From the NCBI GenBank assembly GCA_021826765.1, contig JAKAYK010000013.1:1-17050 (forward strand): a stretch of 17,050 nt of DNA. The letters are read 5' to 3'. Positions 1 to 7,350 of this stretch are shown here, piece after piece. The notes beneath the pieces are model-generated. The model worked only from the letters and a program-made list of their open reading frames with translations. It was not told the origin of the DNA and made no database searches. This DNA is from Thermoplasmata archaeon (lineage in GTDB: Archaea; Thermoplasmatota; Thermoplasmata; Thermoplasmatales; Thermoplasmataceae). The translations under genes were made by a program, and so were the position numbers. Numbering within the stretch: the stretch's first letter is position 1; each line of letters starts with the position of its first letter.

Positions 1-2065
1 TAAGTCCATCAAGAGTTATGTTGAAATTTGCATTATAATAGGATGCAGGGTAATTGAACTGAAGTATCGATTTTGAAAAGATTGGTGTATAAATGAAAAA
101 GTTTGATGTTGTCCCAAGGTAAGATTCGGTTATATTGTAATATGTAGCAGAAGACAGTTTCATACTGTGATTCGTGACTGGCAAACCATTCACCATTATT
201 GAAGTCGCCTGTGGAGAGAAAATGATTGTTGCAGGATATGCCTGTGAAATTGTAAAATAACCTGTTGCAGGTACATTGTTGCTTAAGTTTGAATCTCCCC
301 TGGAGATTGTGTATACAGAACCATGTGACTGTACCCCAAATACATTGAGTGAACTATCGTTGAAAGGCAGGAAACTTGAATATGATTGTACTGACTCGTT
401 TACAAGTGATGTCGAGCCAGATTTGAAACTCACATTTGATATAATAATAGATGAGAAATTTGAAGGAAGTGAACCAGCAGTGGTGCTGACCTTTGCGTCA
501 AGGATTCCACCATATATGTCTGATGGGAACACAGTCTCATTATAATAGTGGTTTCCAACTTTCATAATAACTTCAGAGCCGTTGAAATTAATGCTGGCCC
601 CATAATTGGTGATGGAAAATTTGATCAGATAAGTATTGATTGCCTGGCCAATCTTGAAATAATAGTAGAAATTGCTACCCTTTTGCATGATTCCATCCGA
701 GAGAATTTCGTTGCCTCCAGAATATATTCCTATTCCAGCCCTGTAAGTATAGTTGGAATTTCCGGTGATAAATGAGTTATACTTCAATGTTGCTGAGAAA
801 TTGAATGTGTAGTTCAGAACTCTGTTAAAATTCATGGTCATTCCATAGGGGCCCGTATATTCCCTGATGGCTTTTGCAAGTTGGAAAGCGTTTATGGTTC
901 CAAGGCCTGTCACGGGATTCCAGTAGCTGGATGCACTGTATTTACCGTTGTTTCCATATGGAACTGGTATTATTGCCTTCCCATACTGGTTTGTCCTTGC
1001 TATACCATAAAGGTAGGGATTTACGTAACCTAAATTCTTGCCCAGATACTGGGAAATAATCATGAATATGCCTGAAGCAATGGGGGTTGCAAGGCTCGTG
1101 CCCCCTATAGCATAGAGAGCAGCCCCTGCAAAAACATAAACTCCACCTGAATTTGGATTGGCATCAAGTGAAATATCCGGAACTCCCCGTTTGGTTCCAT
1201 TGAAACCAGTTGCATTCTGTGTTGGTGAAGCGTTGAAATAAGAACTGTAGCCTCCACCGCTTCCATCCCATGCGTACTGATACACATTACCATTGATGAA
1301 GTATATTGAAGTCCCACCAACTGCAGTTACCATGGGGCTTGACGCTGGAAAATTTACGGTGAGTGAATTTGTGCCATCATATGCTCCCTGATCTCCAGAT
1401 GCTGCAAAGACAGATATTCCAAGTGACTGTGCCTGGTTGAAAATCTGGGAATATTTCAGTGTGAGTCCCTGTGGAAGAGAGCTTTCCGGTGTTCCCCAGC
1501 TCATGCTTATTGAATTCACCGACAAGTTTTGAACAGTATAGTTAACTGCCCCCTGAAGATATCCGACTTCTGCATTGGGTGCCAGGACAAGATCAATTTT
1601 TGCCAAAGGGGCGATGGCATGGACCCATTCAACGTCCGTTGCAGTTTCTACTGCCCAGCTCAGGTTATAATTGTTTGGTTTTCCAAAGGGATACACTATA
1701 TTTATACTGGGTGGTGTCAGATTATTGAAACTGTCAAATGAAGATAGATCATAATTCAGGTATGGATCACCGTATGCATCTATGATCGCGACTGTCTCTC
1801 CCTGCCCAAGGAATCCTTTATTGTGGAGAGGCGTCACATTATAAATGCCGTTCATCTGTGAAACAGAGATTGCATAAGGATAATTGGAAGGTGTGCCTGC
1901 AGGGAAATAAACAATACACGGGGTTGCACTTGTATTCCATGCAGGTCCTGCAGTGACATTTAAATTCGTTGCTGAGATTGTGCCTGTACCAGTGTGGGGA
2001 ACTATTGAAATTACCGGTAATGCCATCAGGACACACAGAGCTATGGTAACATATCTGAAACTCAT
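1..2065 (-). CDS. Secreted S53 (sedolisin/kumamolisin-type) acid peptidase, 3' end cut by window
   Basis: The frame is open from ATG 2065 to the left edge (688 codons, no stop), so the C-terminus lies outside. Residues 1-31 look like a signal peptide with a hydrophobic stretch (about 6-23), so the enzyme is probably exported. The S53 catalytic residues are visible: E140 and D144 in an ExxxD pair, oxyanion D225 in an ASGDQG motif, and nucleophile S324 in GGTSLATP; a WNPVTGLGTIN motif closes the catalytic domain near residue 370. Family members are serine-carboxyl endopeptidases active at low pH. Only about 110 residues lie between the signal peptide and E140, so the usual ~170-residue inhibitory propeptide is absent. 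After the catalytic domain come about 300 residues rich in Asn, Ser, Tyr and N-x-S/T sequons, probably beta-sandwich; their family is not recognised. An AT box centred about 25 nt upstream suggests a leaderless transcript. Family call sure; substrate unknown. Confidence 0.9.
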   Translation of the reverse strand, partial: MSFRYVTIALCVLMALPVISIVPHTGTGTISATNLNVTAGPAWNTSATPCIVYFPAGTPSNYPYAISVSQMNGIYNVTPLHNKGFLGQGETVAIIDAYGDPYLNYDLSSFDSFNNLTPPSINIVYPFGKPNNYNLSWAVETATDVEWVHAIAPLAKIDLVLAPNAEVGYLQGAVNYTVQNLSVNSISMSWGTPESSLPQGLTLKYSQIFNQAQSLGISVFAASGDQGAYDGTNSLTVNFPASSPMVTAVGGTSIYFINGNVYQYAWDGSGGGYSSYFNASPTQNATGFNGTKRGVPDISLDANPNSGGVYVFAGAALYAIGGTSLATPIASGIFMIISQYLGKNLGYVNPYLYGIARTNQYGKAIIPVPYGNNGKYSASSYWNPVTGLGTINAFQLAKAIREYTGPYGMTMNFNRVLNYTFNFSATLKYNSFITGNSNYTYRAGIGIYSGGNEILSDGIMQKGSNFYYYFKIGQAINTYLIKFSITNYGASINFNGSEVIMKVGNHYYNETVFPSDIYGGILDAKVSTTAGSLPSNFSSIIISNVSFKSGSTSLVNESVQSYSSFLPFNDSSLNVFGVQSHGSVYTISRGDSNLSNNVPATGYFTISQAYPATIIFSPQATSIMVNGLPVTNHSMKLSSATYYNITESYLGTTSNFFIYTPIFSKSILQFNYPASYYNANFNITLDGL

Positions 2066-2082
2066 TTAACCCTGATTAGAAA

Positions 2083-2096
2083 TTTTATTAATATAT
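2083..2096. promoter_or_regulatory. Shared bidirectional TATA-like box between the S53 peptidase and priS
   Basis: The 42-bp spacer between two divergent genes holds a single AT-rich element (TTTTATTAATATAT). Its centre is about 25 nt from the protease ATG at 2065 and about 18-24 nt from the primase TTG codons at 2108 and 2114. That matches archaeal TATA-to-start spacing for leaderless mRNAs, at least on the protease side. This is inferred from position and base composition only. Confidence 0.55.
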
Positions 2097-2107
2097 GTAT
2101 CATTTTC

Positions 2108-3244
2108 TTGTCATTGAATAAAAACGAAACTGAAATAATGAGTTCACTGTTCCATTCATATTACGAAAAAGCTGAAGGACTGTATGTTAACGAACTTTCG
2201 AAGAGGGAAATCGGATACATTCCTTTCAATGGCACGATGATCAGGCACCAGAAAGTCGACCCGGGAAATGCAGGAAATGGAATGAGAATATTCGCAATGA
2301 AAACTGTGCCGAGACATCTCTACAATTCTGTGGCGTTTTACAGAAAGCCTGATGAGCGATTGATGAAAGAAAAGGATTGGCTGGGCGCGGAGGTCATATT
2401 TGATCTAGATGCCGATCATATTGAAGGGAGTTCAGAGATGAGTTATGAAAATACACTTGTTGAAGTCAGGAAACATACAGAAAGGCTAATCCACAGATAT
2501 CTCACGGGTATTCTCGGATTGAGCGAGGATTCCCTTTCCCTTTATTTCTCTGGAGGAAGAGGGTATCATGTTCATATTCTAAAGGAAGAGTTATTTGACA
2601 TGAATTCTGATCAGAGAAGAGAAATTTCAAACCTTGTCAGAGGAGAGGGTTTGAAATCGAAAGAATTCTGCGAAGTTGCAAAAAATGGAATATTCAGTGG
2701 CAGGGGATGGATAAATGATATAGATGATGCATTTTCTCAAGCCATGGAAAAAGCTATTTTTGGAAATGCGGAGAAAGATGCACTTCTTTTAAGAATCCAG
2801 AAACATTACGAGAAAAAGAGTGATATGAAGGCAGAAGAGCGAAAAAAGAAAAAAACAATTCCCGGGCCAGAAAAATATGTAACTCTGCTGAAGGATGAAC
2901 TTGAACTTCTTGATAGGATAATAAACAGCATGAGAGAGGAATTATCATGTGAGGTAGATGAACCAGTAACAACAGATGTGCACAGGCTCATAAGATTCAC
3001 AAATAGTTTGCACGGTAAAACTGGATTGCAGGTTAAGAGGGTGAAGATTGAAGAATTGCATTCTTTTGAACCACTTAATGAGGCAATACCTGAGGTCTTT
3101 TTAGAAGGTGAAATGAAAGTGTCTTCAAAAACACCATTTACAATCAGAATGCTCAAGAACAACTTCACTGTGGATAAGGAGACTGTGGTTCCAAAATATG
3201 TTGGGATCTACTCTGTTCTTTCAGGAAAAGGTGTGTTAGAATAA
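2108..3244 (+). CDS. priS: DNA primase small (catalytic) subunit PriS
   Basis: This is the catalytic subunit of the archaeal/eukaryotic-type primase, which makes RNA/DNA primers with the large subunit PriL (not in the window). Visible motifs are the metal-binding DLD at 99-101 inside FDLDADH, the SGGRGYHVH motif at 148-156, and DVHRLIR...NSLHGKTGL at 290-307, where D290 sits at the expected third catalytic aspartate. The length of 378 aa is normal or slightly long; a Lys/Glu-rich stretch (about 230-255) may be an insertion. No Cys/His zinc cluster lies between the DLD and SGGRG motifs, where several archaeal homologues carry one. The start is uncertain: TTG 2108 gives the longest form, TTG 2114 is compatible with a leaderless transcript, and ATG 2138 is the first ATG. 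The gene is divergent from the S53 peptidase. Confidence 0.95.
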   Translation: MSLNKNETEIMSSLFHSYYEKAEGLYVNELSKREIGYIPFNGTMIRHQKVDPGNAGNGMRIFAMKTVPRHLYNSVAFYRKPDERLMKEKDWLGAEVIFDLDADHIEGSSEMSYENTLVEVRKHTERLIHRYLTGILGLSEDSLSLYFSGGRGYHVHILKEELFDMNSDQRREISNLVRGEGLKSKEFCEVAKNGIFSGRGWINDIDDAFSQAMEKAIFGNAEKDALLLRIQKHYEKKSDMKAEERKKKKTIPGPEKYVTLLKDELELLDRIINSMREELSCEVDEPVTTDVHRLIRFTNSLHGKTGLQVKRVKIEELHSFEPLNEAIPEVFLEGEMKVSSKTPFTIRMLKNNFTVDKETVVPKYVGIYSVLSGKGVLE

Positions 3245-3289
3245 TTATTTGTTAATATTGTAAATGAAATGATAATAAACAAACATAAA

Positions 3290-3298
3290 TTAAATATA
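3290..3298 (+). promoter_or_regulatory. TATA-like box of the rubrerythrin gene
   Basis: The sequence TTAAATATA is centred about 35 nt before ATG 3329, which predicts transcription from about 3320 with a short leader. GGAG (3314-3317) and GGTGA (3320-3324) precede the ATG and resemble a Shine-Dalgarno element, although the predicted transcription start would exclude the first of them. Confidence 0.5.
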
Positions 3299-3328
3299 GA
3301 GAGAAATGATAATGGAGATGGTGAAAAA

Positions 3329-3751
3329 ATGGAATTTAAGAATTCTAAGACAGTTGAGAATCTGAAAGCAGGATTCGCAGGAGAAAGCCAGGCAAACAGA
3401 AGGTACCTTTATTTTGCCCTTAAAGCAGATGAGGAGGGATTTCAGGAGATAGCCCAGGTCTTCAGGTCCACAGCAGATGGCGAAACTGCACATGCATTTG
3501 GCCACCTTAAGTATCTGGCAACTGTGGGAGACCCTGTTACAGGAGAACCTATAGGATCAACGGAACAGAACCTGAAATCCGCCATTGCAGGTGAAACATA
3601 TGAGTACAGCCAGATGTATCCCGGATTTGCAAAGGATGCCAGAACCGAAGGATACGAGGATATAGCTCACTGGTTTGAGGTGCTTTCAAAGGCAGAAAAA
3701 TCACACGCTACCAAATACGAGAAAACTCTTGCCCAGTTAAAACAACAGTGA
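3329..3751 (+). CDS. Rubrerythrin (sulerythrin-like, no rubredoxin domain)
   Basis: A 140-aa ferritin-like four-helix diiron protein. The iron ligands follow the rubrerythrin pattern: E19 in GESQAN, E52-x-x-H55, E89 in GETYEY (E92 close by), and E123-x-x-H126. Rubrerythrins act in the cytoplasm as peroxide-reducing enzymes. The protein ends after the second ExxH helix with no CxxC pairs, so it lacks the C-terminal rubredoxin domain, as in the sulerythrin group, and must take electrons from another donor. The reading frame is open further upstream to 3269, but ATG 3329 is chosen because it follows a GGAG/GGTGA ribosome-binding sequence and begins just before the conserved N-terminus. The DUF3501 gene follows after 9 nt, so the two are probably co-transcribed. 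Confidence 0.93.
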   Translation: MEFKNSKTVENLKAGFAGESQANRRYLYFALKADEEGFQEIAQVFRSTADGETAHAFGHLKYLATVGDPVTGEPIGSTEQNLKSAIAGETYEYSQMYPGFAKDARTEGYEDIAHWFEVLSKAEKSHATKYEKTLAQLKQQ

Positions 3752-3760
3752 AGGGAGAAT

Positions 3761-4330
3761 ATGAGCTTTATAGAAAGGGGAGATGTTTTTTCCCCTCAGG
3801 AATTTTTGAAAATAGTTGATCAGGAAAGGAAAAAAATAATCTCAATCAAAAAGAAAAGAAGAATTTCCACTAAAACTTTCAGTTATCTCTTTGAGAACAG
3901 AGATACAGTATTGAATCAGATCAACGAGATGATCCTTGTGGAGAACGTTACAGACCATGGGGAACTGGATCACCTGATCAAAACATACAATTCACTTCTA
4001 CCACAGGAGAACTTTCTGAGTGTTTCCATGTTCATTGAGATCAGCAATGAAAAAGAACTTCTGAAGGAAATGCCAAAACTTTCAGGAATAGAAAGATCTG
4101 TGTATTTCGTAATGGGAGATCACGAGATCAATGCCATACCTGAGGAGGGAAGATCCACTGAGACTCTGGAATCTACACTGCAGTACCTTCGAATTTATTT
4201 CACGAGAGAGGATGCAGAAATTCTGAAAAAAACCAGGAATGCATTCCTGGTTACAAAACATAAGATTTACAGCGAGACTGCAATGATTCCAGAGGAACTG
4301 CTAAAAGAATTGAAAAGCGAAATATATTAA
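3761..4330 (+). CDS. DUF3501 family protein, partner of rubrerythrin
   Basis: A 189-aa protein of the DUF3501 family, recognised by the basic helix KKKRRIS, the LFENRDTV...QINEM block (about 48-62), YNSLLP (about 79-84), MFIEI, and a C-terminal LRIYFT segment. Members are known mainly from bacteria, often next to rubrerythrin, and their biochemical role is not established. Here the gene starts 9 nt after the rubrerythrin stop with a good ribosome-binding site (AAGGGAGAA), so a link to peroxide or redox stress is inferred from context alone. No signal peptide, membrane segment or metal-binding cysteine motif is visible. The last codons overlap a TATA-like box serving the next gene. The family call rests on remembered motifs and not on a database search. 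Confidence 0.8.
   Translation: MSFIERGDVFSPQEFLKIVDQERKKIISIKKKRRISTKTFSYLFENRDTVLNQINEMILVENVTDHGELDHLIKTYNSLLPQENFLSVSMFIEISNEKELLKEMPKLSGIERSVYFVMGDHEINAIPEEGRSTETLESTLQYLRIYFTREDAEILKKTRNAFLVTKHKIYSETAMIPEELLKELKSEIY
4321..4330 (+). promoter_or_regulatory. TATA-like box inside the end of the DUF3501 gene
   Basis: The sequence AATATATTAA, which includes the DUF3501 stop codon, is centred 26-27 nt before ATG 4352. This is the spacing expected for a leaderless mRNA of the ABC ATPase gene, and suggests that gene has its own promoter in addition to any read-through. Confidence 0.5.
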
Positions 4331-4351
4331 ATGAAAATTTAATATATCCTC

Positions 4352-5257
4352 ATGATAGAGTTAGAGAAACTCACAAAGACCTATGGCCGAAAAGATAGCG
4401 GTATCCACAATATTTCTGTTGAACTGAAAGACGGAAAAATTTATGGACTTGTGGGAGAAAATGGTGCAGGAAAAACTACTCTTATCAAGACCATAACGGG
4501 TATTTTTAGGCAAAACTCAGGTTACATATCAATTAATGGTTATGATAGCACAAGAGAGAGAACACAAGCCCTGATGAATGTTGGATTGATGCCCGATGGA
4601 GTTATCTTAAATTTGGATCGTTCCGTATTACAACTGATATCATACTATGGCCAGACAAGAGGAATGAGAGAAGATGAATCGGTTGAGAAAGCGAGAATGC
4701 TCTTGATCAGATTCGGACTTGGAGAAAAGCTTCATAACGCGTCCCTGAGAAGGCTTTCCCTTGGACAGAAGCGTAGAGCAATGCTGGCAATGTGCATGAT
4801 GAATGATCCAAGCAATATACTGATGGATGAACCATACAATGGTTTCGATCCTGAAGGAATGCGTATGATGAATGAACTTATCACCTATGAAAGAAGCAAA
4901 GGGAAGACTATAATTATCTCATCCCACATTCTTAAAGAGCTTGAGAGCATAGTAGACGAAATCATTTTCATAAAGAATGGAAAAATCACTGATCAGATGG
5001 AAATATCATCACTGGACAAAGTTGGTAAAAGAAAGATACTATTTTCCGTTTCCAATCCGGATGATGAGATTCTGAATCTTATGGAAGAATTTGGAGGAAT
5101 CAGGAAGATTGGAAACCAGTATGAAATATCACTTCCACCAGACAAAATACATAAGCCTGAAGATATAAACACTGCCCTTGTAAAAAGTGGGTACAAGGTC
5201 TCTTCATTCAGGGTTGAAAACCCAACACTTGAAGATTTATATTTCTCAAAGAAATGA
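4352..5257 (+). CDS. ABC transporter ATP-binding protein (ABC-2/CcmA type), no adjacent permease
   Basis: A 301-aa ABC ATPase. Visible are Walker A GENGAGKTT (35-43), signature LSLGQKRR (135-142), Walker B ILMDEP with D159 and catalytic E160, and the H-loop His192 in SSHIL. The N-terminal ~215 residues are the nucleotide-binding domain; the last ~85 form the extra C-terminal region common in drug/ABC-2 type ATPases. At the Q-loop position the sequence reads MPDG, with Asp where Gln or Glu is usual. A membrane permease normally completes such a transporter, but upstream is DUF3501 and downstream a convergent prenyl synthase, so the partner must be encoded elsewhere. It could export a drug or lipid, or serve a non-transport role; the substrate cannot be told. 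Confidence 0.92.
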   Translation: MIELEKLTKTYGRKDSGIHNISVELKDGKIYGLVGENGAGKTTLIKTITGIFRQNSGYISINGYDSTRERTQALMNVGLMPDGVILNLDRSVLQLISYYGQTRGMREDESVEKARMLLIRFGLGEKLHNASLRRLSLGQKRRAMLAMCMMNDPSNILMDEPYNGFDPEGMRMMNELITYERSKGKTIIISSHILKELESIVDEIIFIKNGKITDQMEISSLDKVGKRKILFSVSNPDDEILNLMEEFGGIRKIGNQYEISLPPDKIHKPEDINTALVKSGYKVSSFRVENPTLEDLYFSKK

Positions 5258-5270
5258 GATACTTCAATCT

Positions 5271-6251
5271 CTAAATCCTTATCCTGCTGATGATACTGTA
5301 TGCAATCTCGAATAAGGTCTGAAGATTAGGAGAGTTCTTAGCATATCTCATAGCACCAATTCCCTCATCTATGTAGTGTTTTGCCATTTCCAGTGCCAAA
5401 TCCACTGCACCACAGCTTAACAGGTAGTTCTTTGCTGCATTGATGCTTTCCTTGTCAGTCCTGTTTCCCCTTATTACATTCTTGAGATTGACAGTCTCAG
5501 GAGATTGGCTATTCTTCAGTGCATATATCATGGGAAGAGTCAGTGCGCTATGCTTGAAATCCATGAATGTGGGCTTTCCTATTACCTCCTCCTTCCCAAC
5601 AATATCAAGAATATCATCAGTGATCTGGAAGGCCATTCCAATGTTATAAGCAAACTTGAACATGTTTTTCTGTGTTTCCATGTCAGCTTCTGCTGCAATT
5701 GTCGCAGATCTTGCCCCCGCACCAAAAAAATATGCAGTTTTGTTGCTGATTATGTTCATGTATATGGATTCTGTTATGTTCAGATTCCCAAGATTCTTTG
5801 ATTCTGTGATCTGACCTTCAGCAAGTTTCCTCGCAGCAAGTGCTACGGAATCTGACACTTCCCTGCCATATTTAGCGCCAAGTCTATAAGCTACAGAGAA
5901 AAGGAAGTCACCAGTAACAATCGCATCCTGAACATTGTATTTCCTGTGCATGGCAGGCTGTCCCCTTCTTTCCTCAGCCTCATCAATTATATCATCATGT
6001 ATGAGGCTTGCAGAATGCATCAGTTCATAAGCCACTGCAAGGTCCAGTGCATTCGATATATCCCGATCAGTATTCATTTCGAATGCGAGTAAAACAATGA
6101 GGGGACGAAGCCTCTTTCCTCCTCCTTTAATATTATAGAGCGACATTTCAGTGAGGTCTGTGTTGTCAGTGACAAGCACTTCCTCAATTCTTCTGTTAAT
6201 CAAGGAAAGCTTCCCGCTCAGATCAATAGAAATATTAAGAGTATCACTCAT
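5271..6251 (-). CDS. Polyprenyl diphosphate synthase (probably long-chain)
   Basis: A 326-aa trans-isoprenyl diphosphate synthase that condenses isopentenyl diphosphate units onto an allylic primer. Motifs are GGGKRLRP (43-50), the first Asp-rich motif DDIID followed by ERRGQPAMH (D86, D87, D90; R95-R96), GQ (146-147), KT (171-172) and the second Asp-rich motif DDILD (212-216). The fifth residue before the first motif is Ala81 (HSASLIHDD). Short-chain archaeal GGPP synthases usually have an aromatic residue there, while long-chain enzymes have Ala. I therefore infer a long product, such as a quinone side chain, although GGPP for ether lipids is not excluded. The gene is convergent with the ABC ATPase (13-bp gap). 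A TATA box at 6290-6298 predicts a ~17-nt leader. Confidence 0.93.
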   Translation of the reverse strand: MSDTLNISIDLSGKLSLINRRIEEVLVTDNTDLTEMSLYNIKGGGKRLRPLIVLLAFEMNTDRDISNALDLAVAYELMHSASLIHDDIIDEAEERRGQPAMHRKYNVQDAIVTGDFLFSVAYRLGAKYGREVSDSVALAARKLAEGQITESKNLGNLNITESIYMNIISNKTAYFFGAGARSATIAAEADMETQKNMFKFAYNIGMAFQITDDILDIVGKEEVIGKPTFMDFKHSALTLPMIYALKNSQSPETVNLKNVIRGNRTDKESINAAKNYLLSCGAVDLALEMAKHYIDEGIGAMRYAKNSPNLQTLFEIAYSIISRIRI

Positions 6252-6289
6252 CTTATCAGCGAAGAGATATTGTTAATTCCAATTTAAGT

Positions 6290-6298
6290 TTTATAAAA
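6290..6298 (-). promoter_or_regulatory. TATA-like box of the polyprenyl synthase gene
   Basis: On the minus strand the sequence TTTTATAAA is centred about 43 nt before ATG 6251, predicting a start of transcription near 6268. It lies in the spacer directly after the alba stop codon, which suggests separate promoters for the two genes. Confidence 0.5.
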
Positions 6299-6305
6299 GG
6301 AAATA

Positions 6306-6587
6306 TTACGAAGAACTATCTTTCTTCATTGTTATTTCAATAGAGGATACGTTGGATTCTCCTCTTTCCCCCTCAACCTTTTCGGTTTCTATCTTGATAT
6401 TAGCATATTTTGCATTTGGCATGAACCTGTTCTTTGTTATCTCTGCAATGTCCACTGCTTTGCTTATAGCTTTTCCTCTTGCTTTTATGGTTATTTTATC
6501 AACATTACTGTTGAATTGTGTCACTATAGCTAACACATAGTTCATGGTTGGTTTCTTCCCTACGTACACGATGTTTTCTTCTGCCAT
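6306..6587 (-). CDS. albA: DNA/RNA-binding protein Alba
   Basis: A 93-aa member of the Alba family of small dimeric chromatin and RNA-binding proteins of archaea. The N-terminus carries the diagnostic [14 protein letters not shown] block, followed by [17 protein letters not shown] and NRF, matching Alba along its full length. The acetylatable/DNA-contacting Lys of the KKP motif is present. ATG 6587 gives the normal MAEEN start; a GTG at 6596 would add three residues. A TATA box at 6623-6632 fits a leader of about 15 nt from 6587. The short Ser-rich acidic tail is unremarkable. It stands alone between the Lrp-like regulator and the prenyl synthase, all on the same strand. Confidence 0.95.
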   Translation of the reverse strand: MAEENIVYVGKKPTMNYVLAIVTQFNSNVDKITIKARGKAISKAVDIAEITKNRFMPNAKYANIKIETEKVEGERGESNVSSIEITMKKDSSS

Positions 6588-6622
6588 TGCAATCACTTAG
6601 GGTAACAATTTAACAACACTAT

Positions 6623-6632
6623 TTAATTATAT
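6623..6632 (-). promoter_or_regulatory. TATA-like box of alba
   Basis: The minus-strand sequence around ATATAATTAAAT lies in the spacer between the Lrp/AsnC stop and alba. It predicts transcription from about 6602, giving a leader of about 15 nt before ATG 6587. Confidence 0.45.
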
Positions 6633-6645
6633 CTATTCCACATGA

Positions 6646-7071
6646 TTATTTGAGGCGTATCAATGTCTCTGTATCCATCACGTTTTCAAGGGAACTTATT
6701 CTATCCACAATGTCGTTGAGATATTCAAGATTGTAAAATTCCACAAACATTGCCAGATCATTTTTCCCTGAAATCTCATAAGTACTGCCTGGAATCTCCT
6801 TCAATTGAGAAAGTACTGTCAATTTTTCTGAATGCTTATATTTTATCAGTATTATTGCTTCGTTATAGCTTCTTCCAAGTTCAATTGTAAATCTTCTTAT
6901 GGTTCCCGTTTCCAGGAGCCTATTGATCCTTTTACGTACTGTTCCCTCGGAAAAATTCAACATACGGGCTATCTCTGTGTTGGTGAGTCTTGAGTTTTTC
7001 TTGAGAATATTCAAAATTTGAATATCCTTATCGTCGGGCTTACTCAGTCCTTTATCTGTAGAGTGCTCCAT
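6646..7071 (-). CDS. Lrp/AsnC family transcriptional regulator
   Basis: A 141-aa regulator (from ATG 7071) with the standard two-part layout: an N-terminal winged helix-turn-helix (D-x-x-I-x-I-L...LTNTEIARMLNFSEGTVRKR, IRRFTI) and a C-terminal ligand-binding RAM/ACT-like beta-alpha-beta domain (from about residue 65 to the end). Such proteins form octameric or dimeric DNA-binding complexes responding to amino acids or other small molecules. The frame is open to a TTG at 7095, but ATG 7071 removes most of the overlap with the upstream gene and gives a usual N-terminus. It overlaps the end of the upstream small gene by 20 nt, so the two are translationally linked. The target and effector cannot be told from sequence. 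Confidence 0.9.
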   Translation of the reverse strand: MEHSTDKGLSKPDDKDIQILNILKKNSRLTNTEIARMLNFSEGTVRKRINRLLETGTIRRFTIELGRSYNEAIILIKYKHSEKLTVLSQLKEIPGSTYEISGKNDLAMFVEFYNLEYLNDIVDRISSLENVMDTETLIRLK

Positions 7072-7330
7072 CTGAACCCTTGGATTTTTCCGCAATTCCC
7101 TTTTTGATAAGGTCTTTGGGTACCTGATTCAATCTTATGATGTTCTGTGCCTGCAGCATGTAAATAGGCAGTCCTGTGTTTGGATCATTTCCTGCTCTCA
7201 TAATTCCCACTATCTCCATTTTTACCTGAATTACAGAACCATCTTCGAGTTTGACCTTTATCCATTTTGGTTCATCTTCAATTTCAAAATTTATAACTTC
7301 TGAGTTCTCTGGAATCCCGTTTGGCATCAT
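7052..7330 (-). CDS. Small protein of unknown function, co-encoded with the Lrp/AsnC regulator
   Basis: A 92-aa cytoplasmic protein I do not recognise by name. It looks real: it is beta-rich, with alternating hydrophobic/charged strands (WIKVKLEDGSVIQVKMEIVG, then a GNDPNTGLPIYMLQ turn and NIIRL), ending in a basic tail. No cysteines, membrane segments or signal peptide are present. ATG 7330 or ATG 7327 is the probable start; a GTG at 7336 is also in frame. The TATA box at 7353-7358 is 25 nt upstream, as for a leaderless mRNA. The 3' end overlaps the Lrp/AsnC gene by 20 nt. It could be a partner or co-regulated protein of that regulator, but this is context only. Confidence 0.75.
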   Translation of the reverse strand: MMPNGIPENSEVINFEIEDEPKWIKVKLEDGSVIQVKMEIVGIMRAGNDPNTGLPIYMLQAQNIIRLNQVPKDLIKKGIAEKSKGSDGALYR

Positions 7331-7350
7331 ATACACATAGATGTTGATGA

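Noticed and set aside
276..1741. Several plus-strand frames of 61-89 codons in the first 2 kb
   Set aside because: They are antisense shadows of the S53 peptidase, which is open along the whole interval.
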